Source: Anaerolinea sp. (GTDB lineage Bacteria; Chloroflexota; Anaerolineae; Anaerolineales; Villigracilaceae). Taken from it: 55,273 nt of DNA. This document shows positions 42,945 to 50,884 of the stretch, piece after piece (the stretch's first letter is position 1; each line of letters opens with the position of its first letter). The stretch covers positions 1 through 55,273 of the forward strand of contig JAIFNG010000098.1 in assembly GCA_020047815.1 (NCBI GenBank), read 5' to 3'. Made by a program: the position numbers and the translations under genes. The notes below the pieces were generated by a model that saw only the letters and a list, made by a program, of their open reading frames with translations, did not search any database and was not told the origin of the DNA.

Positions 42945-43631
42945 ATGGTTCACATGTCTTCAAATAGTATTCTCGCAAAATTTCTGCGCTTCATCGGTAT
43001 CGTGCTGATGGCGTTCACAGGCGGATTCACACTGCTCGGCGGAATTGGCACCACTTGCGCAGCGCTAGCCCCCACCAGATATGAAAGCATGGCAGAACTT
43101 GCCCCCTTTCAATGGCTGTATATCCTCTTTGTGCTTGCAGGGATCGCCATCGGTGGCTGGGGAGTTTGGGCAGCCATCAAGCTCATACGAGGCACGCCTG
43201 ACTCATATTGGATGAGTATCAAAGCCCTGACGGCAGGCGTGGTTGTGGGCGGATTTCACATCTATGCTTCCCGCATGCTGCGTGGAAAATCCATGCCTGT
43301 GGATGCAGTTGTGTACACCACAATCCTCACGCTTGCCATTTTCCTGTTTTTCAAAATTCCTTATATCTGGCAGGGCGTAGACTTTACAAAGGCCAAAGGA
43401 AACGACAATAAAAAAACTGGAGGCGCAGCAGCCATTGTCATGGGACTGTTCACACTCACCATTCAACATACAATGGGAGACACCCATACCTGGGACGGCA
43501 CAAATTACGCAGATGCATTCAACACCTCCATGACCGTGGTCGGAATTGGGTTGCTGCTTTTAGGTGCTGGGTTATTAATAGGCTTGAGCTACAAAAAATG
43601 GGCGGTAATCAAACTGCAAGTCCAGGAATGA
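42945..43631 (+). CDS. Polytopic membrane protein, hypothetical
   Basis: About 228 aa (225 if the second ATG is used), with about six hydrophobic helices. A GGIGTTCAALAPTRYESMAE loop follows the first helix, and LTAGVVVGGFHIYASRMLRG and FTLTIQHTMGDTHTW carry in-membrane or near-membrane His. No family recognised. It is the last gene of the run; a bidirectional terminator follows. Confidence 0.6.
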   Translation: MVHMSSNSILAKFLRFIGIVLMAFTGGFTLLGGIGTTCAALAPTRYESMAELAPFQWLYILFVLAGIAIGGWGVWAAIKLIRGTPDSYWMSIKALTAGVVVGGFHIYASRMLRGKSMPVDAVVYTTILTLAIFLFFKIPYIWQGVDFTKAKGNDNKKTGGAAAIVMGLFTLTIQHTMGDTHTWDGTNYADAFNTSMTVVGIGLLLLGAGLLIGLSYKKWAVIKLQVQE

Positions 43632-43645
43632 AACACGGGCAAGTT

Positions 43646-43687
43646 AAAAAAATACATCCCCACCGTTTTGATGGGGATGTATTTTTA
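43646..43687. terminator. Bidirectional terminator
   Basis: AAAATACATCCCCA over a short loop pairs with TGGGGATGTATTTTT, with T/A tracts on both sides. It lies between the convergent membrane gene and the coiled-coil gene. Confidence 0.9.
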
Positions 43688-43691
43688 TTTA

Positions 43692-44174
43692 TCAGACTTC
43701 TTTTTCAGGGGAACCGGACCCTTTTCGCATCTGCTCTTCCTGTACCATGCGAATACCATTGGCAACCTGATTGCTCATCTTGGAGATTTGATCCTGCAAT
43801 TGCATCAGCGTATCCACCACATAATTATCGGCATCTACACGGGTAACTTCAGCTTCATTCCGCGCCTGGGCAAGGATTTGCTCTGCACGGCGCTGCGCTT
43901 CCTGCACGATGATGTCCCTTTCTATCAATTGCTCGGCTTTGTCACGCGAGAGCTGCAGGGTACGGTTGGCTTCCTCCTGCGCCTGGGCCATCACACGGTC
44001 ACGCTGAGCCATCACTTGCTGGGCTTTCTTCACTTCTTCAGGAATGGCAATACGCATTTGGTCGATCAGTTCCAACATGCGGTCTTCATCCACGACAACG
44101 TTGTGCGTAAAAGGCACTGCCTTTGCATCGTTGAAGAGTTCTTCCAATCGGTCAATAAGTTGCAGGATATCCAT
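43692..44174 (-). CDS. Coiled-coil protein resembling ATP synthase subunit b / DivIVA-like
   Basis: 160 aa, almost wholly helical and charged, with no membrane helix. A heptad-like stretch from about 60 to 125 (QRDRVMAQAQEEANRTLQLS, then EAQRRAEQILAQARNEAEVT) forms a long coiled coil of the kind that gets named 'F0 subunit b-like'. It is not the real subunit b because the membrane anchor is absent and no atp genes are nearby. It precedes coaD on the minus strand in reading order after it. Function unknown. Confidence 0.7.
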   Translation of the reverse strand: MDILQLIDRLEELFNDAKAVPFTHNVVVDEDRMLELIDQMRIAIPEEVKKAQQVMAQRDRVMAQAQEEANRTLQLSRDKAEQLIERDIIVQEAQRRAEQILAQARNEAEVTRVDADNYVVDTLMQLQDQISKMSNQVANGIRMVQEEQMRKGSGSPEKEV

Positions 44175-44217
44175 AGGTATCTCCCAGTAGGGAATTATGT
44201 TCCAATTCTAGCACAAA

Positions 44218-44733
44218 TTAATCTCGTAATGCGTTCGGCAGGGATTGCTCTCCCATATTAATTACCTTGGTGTGCAACGCAGAATTTACATGCGGCGGAA
44301 CCATGCTGGAGATATCGCCGTTTAACATGGCGATCTCGCGCACAGTGGATGAGGATAAAAACGTGTGCTGTTCCGCAGTGATGAGCGCGATGGTTTCGAT
44401 ATCGCTTGCAAGCCGCTGATTCGCCAACGCCATGCGAAATTCAAACTCGAAATCGGAAAACACACGCAACCCACGCACAACAACATGGGCCTGGATTTGA
44501 TGGGCAAAATCAACGGTCAGGCCGCTGTATCCTGTAACCCTGATCTTGGAGTTATTTTTAAACGCTTCCCGCACCAGAGAGATTCGCTCTTCGGGTGAAA
44601 ACATCAAATTCTTTAATGGCTTGTCATAAACAGCCATCACCACTTCATCAAAAAGTCGCGATGCACGCGTTGCAATATCAATGTGACCGAGATGAATCGG
44701 GTCAAATGTGCCTGGAAATAATGCTCGAACCAT
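44218..44733 (-). CDS. coaD: Phosphopantetheine adenylyltransferase
   Basis: Transfers AMP from ATP to 4'-phosphopantetheine, the penultimate step of coenzyme A synthesis. 171 aa. ALFPGTFDPIHLGHIDIA holds the HxGH nucleotidyl-transferase motif (about 4-21). VVRGLRVFSDFEFE, then LSSSTVREIAMLNGDISSMV near the C terminus, are typical. It lies 47 nt downstream of recG. Confidence 0.95.
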   Translation of the reverse strand: MVRALFPGTFDPIHLGHIDIATRASRLFDEVVMAVYDKPLKNLMFSPEERISLVREAFKNNSKIRVTGYSGLTVDFAHQIQAHVVVRGLRVFSDFEFEFRMALANQRLASDIETIALITAEQHTFLSSSTVREIAMLNGDISSMVPPHVNSALHTKVINMGEQSLPNALRD

Positions 44734-44780
44734 GTTTCTCCATTTTTACTCAGGGGCGGGGTGGCCCTGCCCCTGTAAGA

Positions 44781-47321
44781 TTACGAAACGTCCCCTTTTC
44801 CTTCACCCCAAAATCTTTCAAAGGCTTCTGCGAGCAGGGCATGTTCGGGCAATTGCAGGTATGGATCACGCTCGAACAGCGCTTGCGCCTGGGTGCGCGC
44901 TTTTTCGATCAAAGGCACATCGGTAATGCTTGCCATCTTTAAGGTTGAAGCAAAACCTGCCTGACGAGTACCTAAAAATTCGCCTGGACCGCGCGTCTTC
45001 AGATCGAGGTCAGCCAGTTCAAATCCACTATTGGTTTGTGACATGGCTTGCAGGCGTTCATTCTCTGTAGCGTCTTCGTGGGTGGGAATCAGCAGACAAT
45101 ACGACTGCTCCGCACCGCGTCCCACACGCCCGCGCAGTTGATGCAATTGCGCCAGACCAAAACGGTCAGCGCCTTCGATCAGCATCACGGTGGAATTCGG
45201 CACATCCACACCCACTTCAACAACTGTCGTGGAAACAAGAATATCATATTCCCTGTCACGGAACTTCGCCATCACTTCGTCTTTTTCGGTCGGCTTCATT
45301 CGTCCATGAAGCAGACCCAGCTTGAGATTGGGGAAAATTTCCTTTGACAATACATCAAAATCATCCACCGCTGCCCGGGCTTCGATCTTCTCGTTTTCAT
45401 CGATCAGCGGATAAATGATAAATGCCTGCCTGCCCTCTTTGATCTGCCCGCGGATAAGTGTAAACGCCCGTTCGCGTTCCTGTGGACGAAGGACATGGGT
45501 GCTGACAGGCTGACGTCCCACCGGCATTTCATCAATGACCGAAATATCAAGGTCGCCAAACACAGTCAATGCCAGTGAACGCGGGATTGGGGTGGCAGTC
45601 ATCACCAGCAGGTGTGGATTGGTTCCCTTACTGCGTAATTCCTTGCGTTGTTCCACCCCAAAGCGATGCTGTTCGTCAATCACAATAAATTGCAAATCCT
45701 TGAAAAGAACATCCGCTTCAATCACCGCGTGTGTGCCAATGACAAGTTTAACTGACCCATCCAGCAAACCTTGACGGATCTCTTCCTTGCGGATGTCGGG
45801 TGTACTACCTACCAGCAGGCGTATTTCACTCTCTTGCAGTATGCCGCCATCACCTGCCAGCAAACTGATGAAATTGCGATAATGTTGTTCCGCCAAAATG
45901 GCGGTTGGGGCCATGATCGCAGCTTGTGCTCCGCCGTTGACCACGATCGAAGCAGCCAAAGCAGCCACCACTGTTTTCCCAGACCCAACATCACCTTGCA
46001 CGAGTCGGTTCATGGGTTTGCCTGAGTCAAGGTCAGCGCGGATCTCTTCGAGCGATTTTTGCTGGGCAGATGTCAAAGTGTAGGGCAGGCTTGTTGTACG
46101 CGCAGCAAGCCACTCAGCCGAAACAGGGAAGCGGCGACCCTCGACGGATTTCCATTCCCGTTTCTGGCGTAATACTCCGATCTGTAAATAAAAGATCTCA
46201 TCAAAGGCGAGGCGCTCGCGTGCAGCTTTAAGTCGATCCTGCGAGACAGGAAAGTGAACCTGCATCAATGCTTCGGGGAGTGAAACAAGTCTTGCCGCAA
46301 ATCGAACGGTATCCGGGAGCGCGTCTGACACAGCAGGCGCCCAATGCGTCACAACCAGATTCATAATTCCACGCAGCCATTTTTGTGCGATCTTTTCAGT
46401 CAACGCATAAATAGGGACAATACGGGCGGTGTGCAGGTTCTCCACCTCAACAGGTTCCCAATCAGGACCGTTCATCACCAGTCGCCCCAAATATTGATCG
46501 ATCTTGCCAGAGACGGCAATGGCATCGCCCTGCTTAAAACGATTGGCAAGCCAGGGTTGATTAAAATACGAAAGGCGAAGCGAACCGGTACCATCACTGA
46601 TTACAACTTCAACGATGGATGATTTGCCACCACGAATAGGACGGGTGTGTACACTCTGAATTGTGCCAAGCACAGTAACCACATCGCCATAGAAAAGCGC
46701 TTTGATCGGCTTGAGCTGGCTGTAATCTTCGTAACGGCGCGGAAAGTAATACAGCATGTCGCCAAGGGTCTTCATTCCCAGGTTGGTCAATATTTCTGCA
46801 TGACGCGGACCCACGCCTTGCAGGACAGTGAGCTCCGCATTCAACGCGGCAGGAGTCTGACTGGTCTTTGCACCAGGCACAGACTCGGAACGCGGCGGAG
46901 CGGCCGGCCTTGGCTTTGGTTGATTTTGTGGAGGTTGATTCTCCTGGCGCTGGGATGGCAATAGAGATGCTTCTGCGCTTTGATTTGATTCTGGCGCGGG
47001 CCGGGACGGACGGGACGGCTGGCTCCCCATTTGGGGCTGCGCCTGAACCTTTGACTTTTGCCCCACTTCGGGATAGGTCTCGCCAATGCGTTTCCACAAA
47101 CCCTTAAGCGACTCAGCCCGTCCATCCGGGCTAAGTTTTTCATAGGAACGCAGACGCGCCACAACCGCTTGAATTACTTCCTCGGCAACGCCATCGGCGC
47201 GGGCTTCGCCTTCCCAAAAATCAAGCATCTTGGCAAGTCCGCCAATAATGGCGGTATTTATGTATTTGTTTTCGTGTTCGAGACGAAAGAATTTTCTAAG
47301 TTTTTCCAGTGATGGTTGCAT
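44781..47321 (-). CDS. recG: ATP-dependent DNA helicase RecG with N-terminal extension
   Basis: Remodels stalled replication forks and Holliday junctions. 846 aa, about 150 longer than most RecG. Residues 1-160 are an extra helical domain followed by a Pro/Gln/Ser-rich linker. The wedge/OB domain starts around LQGVGPRHAEIL. Helicase motifs: GDVGSGKT (about 435), IGTHAVIEADV, VIDEQHRFGVEQR (about 550), TATPIPRSLALT, and the late VGRGAEQSYC and RGPGEFLGTRQAG (TRG-like). The extension is seen in several non-proteobacterial lineages; its role is not known to me. Confidence 0.95.
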   Translation of the reverse strand: MQPSLEKLRKFFRLEHENKYINTAIIGGLAKMLDFWEGEARADGVAEEVIQAVVARLRSYEKLSPDGRAESLKGLWKRIGETYPEVGQKSKVQAQPQMGSQPSRPSRPAPESNQSAEASLLPSQRQENQPPQNQPKPRPAAPPRSESVPGAKTSQTPAALNAELTVLQGVGPRHAEILTNLGMKTLGDMLYYFPRRYEDYSQLKPIKALFYGDVVTVLGTIQSVHTRPIRGGKSSIVEVVISDGTGSLRLSYFNQPWLANRFKQGDAIAVSGKIDQYLGRLVMNGPDWEPVEVENLHTARIVPIYALTEKIAQKWLRGIMNLVVTHWAPAVSDALPDTVRFAARLVSLPEALMQVHFPVSQDRLKAARERLAFDEIFYLQIGVLRQKREWKSVEGRRFPVSAEWLAARTTSLPYTLTSAQQKSLEEIRADLDSGKPMNRLVQGDVGSGKTVVAALAASIVVNGGAQAAIMAPTAILAEQHYRNFISLLAGDGGILQESEIRLLVGSTPDIRKEEIRQGLLDGSVKLVIGTHAVIEADVLFKDLQFIVIDEQHRFGVEQRKELRSKGTNPHLLVMTATPIPRSLALTVFGDLDISVIDEMPVGRQPVSTHVLRPQERERAFTLIRGQIKEGRQAFIIYPLIDENEKIEARAAVDDFDVLSKEIFPNLKLGLLHGRMKPTEKDEVMAKFRDREYDILVSTTVVEVGVDVPNSTVMLIEGADRFGLAQLHQLRGRVGRGAEQSYCLLIPTHEDATENERLQAMSQTNSGFELADLDLKTRGPGEFLGTRQAGFASTLKMASITDVPLIEKARTQAQALFERDPYLQLPEHALLAEAFERFWGEGKGDVS

Positions 47322-47348
47322 GGGGGTTATTTTATCATGGGGAATGAA

Positions 47349-48185
47349 TTACTTCCTTACAGCCGCGAAACCCACTCCATTCGGACCAAGATGCGTGCCA
47401 ATCACCCCTGTAACATTTGCAAACAATATCTCCCTCGGCATTGCTTGGGGTACACGGGACATCATTTCATTCAATAATTTTCGCGCGCGATGCTCGGCAT
47501 TTGTGTGCATGACTGCAAGACGTTGAAGTTCACCCGCTTTGAGTAAAAAATTCAGGATGCGTTCATCCGCCTGGCTGGTCGTACGAACTACACCAATCGG
47601 TTTGACCGCTCCATCCAGTAACTCGATCACTGGCTTGATTGATAGCAAACCACCGAATCGAGCCACCACAGCATGAACCCGCCCGCTGCGTCTGAGATAT
47701 TCCATTGTATCCAATGCAGCAAAGACTTGAAGCCTTTTGCGGGTGGAAACGATCGCATCCAGGGCTGCTTTCAAACCATCTTCTGCAGCTTCGGCGGCAG
47801 CCAAGACTTGAAATCCCACACCCAATGAAAGCGAGCCACTGTCCACACAGGTAACTTTCTCGGGGAATTCCTTCGCGGCTTCGCGTGCTATATTGACGGT
47901 GGTGGTCAGTGTAGCGGCGGCATGAATTGATATAACATGGTCATATCCCCTTGAAAACAGAGTCTCATAAGGCGTGACAAAATTCCCAATGGAAGGGGCG
48001 GCAGTGGTCGGCGGGGTCTTAAACGAGGGCAGGCGATGATAGAATTCCTCGCGTGTAATTCCAATTCCGTCTGCATATTCCTTTCCATCCAAAACAAGGA
48101 TGGTAGGAACTACTTGAATTTGGTGTTCTTCAAGAAGATAGGCAGGAAGGTCTGCAGTTGAGTCAGTGACAATTCCAATTTTCAT
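47349..48185 (-). CDS. degV: DegV family protein (fatty-acid-binding, FakB-like)
   Basis: 278 aa. IVTDSTADLPAYLLEEH at the N terminus, the conserved ATLTTTVNIAREAA and CVDSGSLSLGVGF loops, EYLRRSGRVHAVVA, and the ending VIGTHLGPNGVGFAA are DegV signatures. DegV proteins hold one fatty acid and present it to the kinase FakA. A FakA-like gene lies 2.7 kb upstream in the same orientation, so the pair probably works together in fatty-acid phosphorylation. Confidence 0.93.
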   Translation of the reverse strand: MKIGIVTDSTADLPAYLLEEHQIQVVPTILVLDGKEYADGIGITREEFYHRLPSFKTPPTTAAPSIGNFVTPYETLFSRGYDHVISIHAAATLTTTVNIAREAAKEFPEKVTCVDSGSLSLGVGFQVLAAAEAAEDGLKAALDAIVSTRKRLQVFAALDTMEYLRRSGRVHAVVARFGGLLSIKPVIELLDGAVKPIGVVRTTSQADERILNFLLKAGELQRLAVMHTNAEHRARKLLNEMMSRVPQAMPREILFANVTGVIGTHLGPNGVGFAAVRK

Positions 48186-48187
48186 GG

Positions 48188-49378
48188 TTAATCCAAATTC
48201 CTAATGGCAGGATGAGAAAGTCCGAGCAGGATCATCAGGATGGTGCCGACACCGCCGATCAAAAAGACCGTTGGCGCCCCCCATAGGTCTGTAGCCCAAC
48301 CGGCAAGAGCAAAGCCGACAGGCAATAGAACCCATGAGCCAAGCGAGTCTATGGCATACACCCGGCCCAACTTTTCATGGGGAACCATTTCCTGCAAAGT
48401 ATTATTCCACACCAATGCAAAGATGTTAAAACAAAATCCATAAATAAACATGGCAACGATCAAAACGGGGATCGGGAGTTGTAAACCAAATAACAAAAGC
48501 ATCCCGCCGTTAATCATGATGGCAAGATAACCCAGTAAGCCGCGATGCCGCAGGCGTTTATATTGACCCAGCCAAAGCGCGCTGATCACGTACCCGACTG
48601 AAAAAGCCGAGCCGAACCAGCCCATTACAGCAACATCCGCACCCAGGTCGTCCTTAATGAGGAAAGGCATGGAAACCGCGCGCGGACTGCCTTCCATGAT
48701 GTTCAGGACACCAAAAATAAGGATGGTGATCCAAATCCATGGAACTTTAATTACAGCATTCAAACCTTCACGCAGATCCGCCACCCCCTGCCTGATTACC
48801 TGCCCCACCGAATGTGGATTGGCGGTTGCCTTGCTTTCAGATTCTCTTTTCGGCAGTTCATTCGAGACTGAACGTAAGATCAGGAAAATACATACAGCAG
48901 AGATAAAAAACGAGAGGGCATCCAGTCCAAACGCAAGAGAAGTACCGCCAACGGCAACCAGAGACGCACCCGCAATAGGCCCGATAACACCCATCATGCG
49001 CTGGCTGAGCCCGTTCAATGAGTTGGCGCTTGTCAACATATCTGGAGGTGTGATCTGCGGGATGACCGCATGGTAGGCGGGGAAGAAAAAGGCTTCTACA
49101 AAACCAAAGACCAGGCTGGCAATGTAAACATGCCAGATTTCCAAAACATCGAGCCATGCAAAGACTGCGATAAAAGTGACCACTGTACCGCTGAGCAAGT
49201 CGGAGAGAAACATGATCGAAAGCACAAGCACTGTCCCCATGGCCGTGGCAGAACCTGTTTTCTCAAGCACCCACCACGCAAGGGTAATTCGATGGAGATT
49301 ATCCCCCAGCCGCGAAACAGTCTGCCCCGCCCATAGCAGGGCAAAGGGACGATGTGTAAGAGCGCTCAGGAAATTCAT
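48188..49378 (-). CDS. MFS transporter
   Basis: About 396 aa with 12 hydrophobic helices. The MFS_3/enterobactin-exporter-like opening is seen: RPFALLWAGQTVSRLGDNLH, then ITLAWWVLEKTGSATAMGT. Internal NSLNGLSQRMMGVIGPIAGA and C-terminal EKLGRVYAIDSLGSWVLLPV are typical. I chose the second ATG; another lies six codons upstream. It stops 2 nt before the degV start codon. Efflux of a drug or metabolite is inferred. Divergent from padR, so the PadR regulator may control it too. Confidence 0.88.
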   Translation of the reverse strand: MNFLSALTHRPFALLWAGQTVSRLGDNLHRITLAWWVLEKTGSATAMGTVLVLSIMFLSDLLSGTVVTFIAVFAWLDVLEIWHVYIASLVFGFVEAFFFPAYHAVIPQITPPDMLTSANSLNGLSQRMMGVIGPIAGASLVAVGGTSLAFGLDALSFFISAVCIFLILRSVSNELPKRESESKATANPHSVGQVIRQGVADLREGLNAVIKVPWIWITILIFGVLNIMEGSPRAVSMPFLIKDDLGADVAVMGWFGSAFSVGYVISALWLGQYKRLRHRGLLGYLAIMINGGMLLLFGLQLPIPVLIVAMFIYGFCFNIFALVWNNTLQEMVPHEKLGRVYAIDSLGSWVLLPVGFALAGWATDLWGAPTVFLIGGVGTILMILLGLSHPAIRNLD

Positions 49379-49413
49379 AATGGGCGAGTATAGCATAGGC
49401 TAAAGCTTCGCCT

Positions 49414-49441
49414 TGATATACTATGTGAAATACAGTATAAT
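49414..49441 (+). promoter_or_regulatory. padR promoter with overlapping operator palindrome
   Basis: TTGATA, a 16-bp spacer and TATAAT form a strong sigma-70-type promoter. An inverted repeat TATACT-N11-AGTATA (49417-49439) lies across the spacer and both hexamers. This is where an autoregulating PadR protein would bind. Confidence 0.7.
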
Positions 49442-49458
49442 GCGATATAGGTTGAAAT

Positions 49459-49788
49459 ATGACAAACACTGAATCACTCGAAAATGTTATCCTGGAGTTA
49501 AGGCGTGGTGTGATCGTCCTTGCAACGCTTAGTCAACTTGGAACGGAACAATATGGCTACTCACTATTGAAACAACTCTCTGATCAGGGCATGGAAGTGG
49601 ACCAGGGAACACTGTATCCGCTTCTTCGAAGGCTTGAGGCACAGGGACTCCTGGAGTCAGTCTGGAAACTGGAGGAGGCTCGACCGCGCCGGTATTACAT
49701 CATCAGCGCGGAGGGAAGGAAACTCCTGCCAAAATTAAAAAAGGAATGGGCTGGCATTGTATCTGTAATGGGCAAAATGCTGGCGTAA
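49459..49788 (+). CDS. PadR-family transcriptional regulator
   Basis: 109 aa. Winged-helix repressor: LRRGVIVLATLSQLGTEQYG, YSLLKQLSDQGMEVDQGTLY, PLLRRLEAQGLLESVW and RPRRYYIISAEGRKLL are all PadR hallmarks. It is followed after 16 nt by a HAAS-type membrane protein, a common pairing in which PadR controls a membrane gene. The promoter has an overlapping palindrome that suggests autorepression. The ligand is unknown. Confidence 0.93.
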   Translation: MTNTESLENVILELRRGVIVLATLSQLGTEQYGYSLLKQLSDQGMEVDQGTLYPLLRRLEAQGLLESVWKLEEARPRRYYIISAEGRKLLPKLKKEWAGIVSVMGKMLA

Positions 49789-49804
49789 GAAACAAGGAGA
49801 TACA

Positions 49805-50827
49805 ATGAACTTATTGGATCGCTATGTAACAGAAGTTGGAAAACATCTACTGCTTGTTAAAGGGCACAAGGACATTGAAAAGGAATTACGTTCCACCCTG
49901 GAAGATATGCTTGAAGACCGCGCCCAAAAAGCAGGGCGCACATCAGACGAAGCAATGGAGATGGAACTGCTGAATGAATACGGTTCACCCCGGAAAGTTG
50001 CGGCAACTTACAATCCGCAACTGTATTTGATTGGTCCCCACATGTTCCCGTTCTTCCTGCTTGTGTTAAAAATCGTGACATTGGTCATCACCACTGTCCT
50101 GTTGATACTCACAGGTTTAAAAATCGCAACCATGTCGCCGATGGCGGGACCGGAATTTGCAAAAACAATTGGGGAAGGCCTGTTGGGGATTATCTCGGCT
50201 ATTATTGCGGCGTTTGGAAATATCGTGCTGGTTTTTGCCATTCTCGAAAGGGTTGTCCCGGCAATTGATTTCAAGATGGATGAAGAAAAGGAATGGGACC
50301 CCGCTTCATTGAAACAAGAAACTGAGCCTGATGAAGTAAAAATATGGGAACCGATCCTGGCGATTATATTCACCTTTATTGCGCTCAGTATATTCAACTA
50401 TAACCCGCAACTGATCGGTATCTACACATTCTCTGGCGACAAATGGTCAATCATTCCCATCCTGACCGAAGCCTTTTTCCGCTGGTTGCCCTGGATCAAT
50501 ATTGGCTGGGTTTTTGAAATCATTCTAAACGGTGTATTACTCCGCATGGGACATTGGAACATGCCAACCCGAATCGCTTCCGTCGGCATTAAAGTTTTTC
50601 AGATCGTGATCGGCACCTTCATGCTGACAGGTCCATCCATTCTGGCAGTAACACCAAAGTCACTGCTGGCAAGCGGGATCTTCGACGCCGATTCCGCACA
50701 AATTTTAGGTGCGATGGCACAAAACGGCGTGCGCGGTTTAATCGCCTTGATCATCTTCATCACAGGTGTTGATGTGATAAAAACCGTCTATAAATTGATC
50801 ACACAAAGTCCATCTGTAAAAGCATAA
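49805..50827 (+). CDS. Membrane protein with N-terminal HAAS/DUF1700-like domain
   Basis: 340 aa. The N-terminal 70 residues (LLDRYVTEVGKHL, DIEKELRSTLEDMLEDRA, LLNEYGSPRKVAATYNP) form the helical HAAS signalling domain often found behind PadR regulators. About six to eight hydrophobic helices follow, with a central charged loop (MDEEKEWDPASLKQE). It stands in one unit with padR and ends at a perfect palindromic terminator. Substrate or sensed signal unknown. Confidence 0.82.
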   Translation: MNLLDRYVTEVGKHLLLVKGHKDIEKELRSTLEDMLEDRAQKAGRTSDEAMEMELLNEYGSPRKVAATYNPQLYLIGPHMFPFFLLVLKIVTLVITTVLLILTGLKIATMSPMAGPEFAKTIGEGLLGIISAIIAAFGNIVLVFAILERVVPAIDFKMDEEKEWDPASLKQETEPDEVKIWEPILAIIFTFIALSIFNYNPQLIGIYTFSGDKWSIIPILTEAFFRWLPWINIGWVFEIILNGVLLRMGHWNMPTRIASVGIKVFQIVIGTFMLTGPSILAVTPKSLLASGIFDADSAQILGAMAQNGVRGLIALIIFITGVDVIKTVYKLITQSPSVKA

Positions 50828-50832
50828 AACTC

Positions 50833-50878
50833 ATATACAACAAAATGGGCGCAATATTGCGCCCATTTTGTTGTATAT
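50833..50878. terminator. Perfect 46-nt palindrome, bidirectional terminator
   Basis: A 23-nt arm is followed immediately by its exact complement (core GGGCGCAAT/ATTGCGCCC, flanked by A/T-rich ends). It lies between convergent padR-HAAS and fakA-like genes. It can act on either strand. Confidence 0.85.
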
Positions 50879-50884
50879 CGGAAA

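Noticed and set aside
43692..44174. Genuine ATP synthase subunit b
   Set aside because: No membrane anchor and no other atp genes nearby; only a coiled coil in common.
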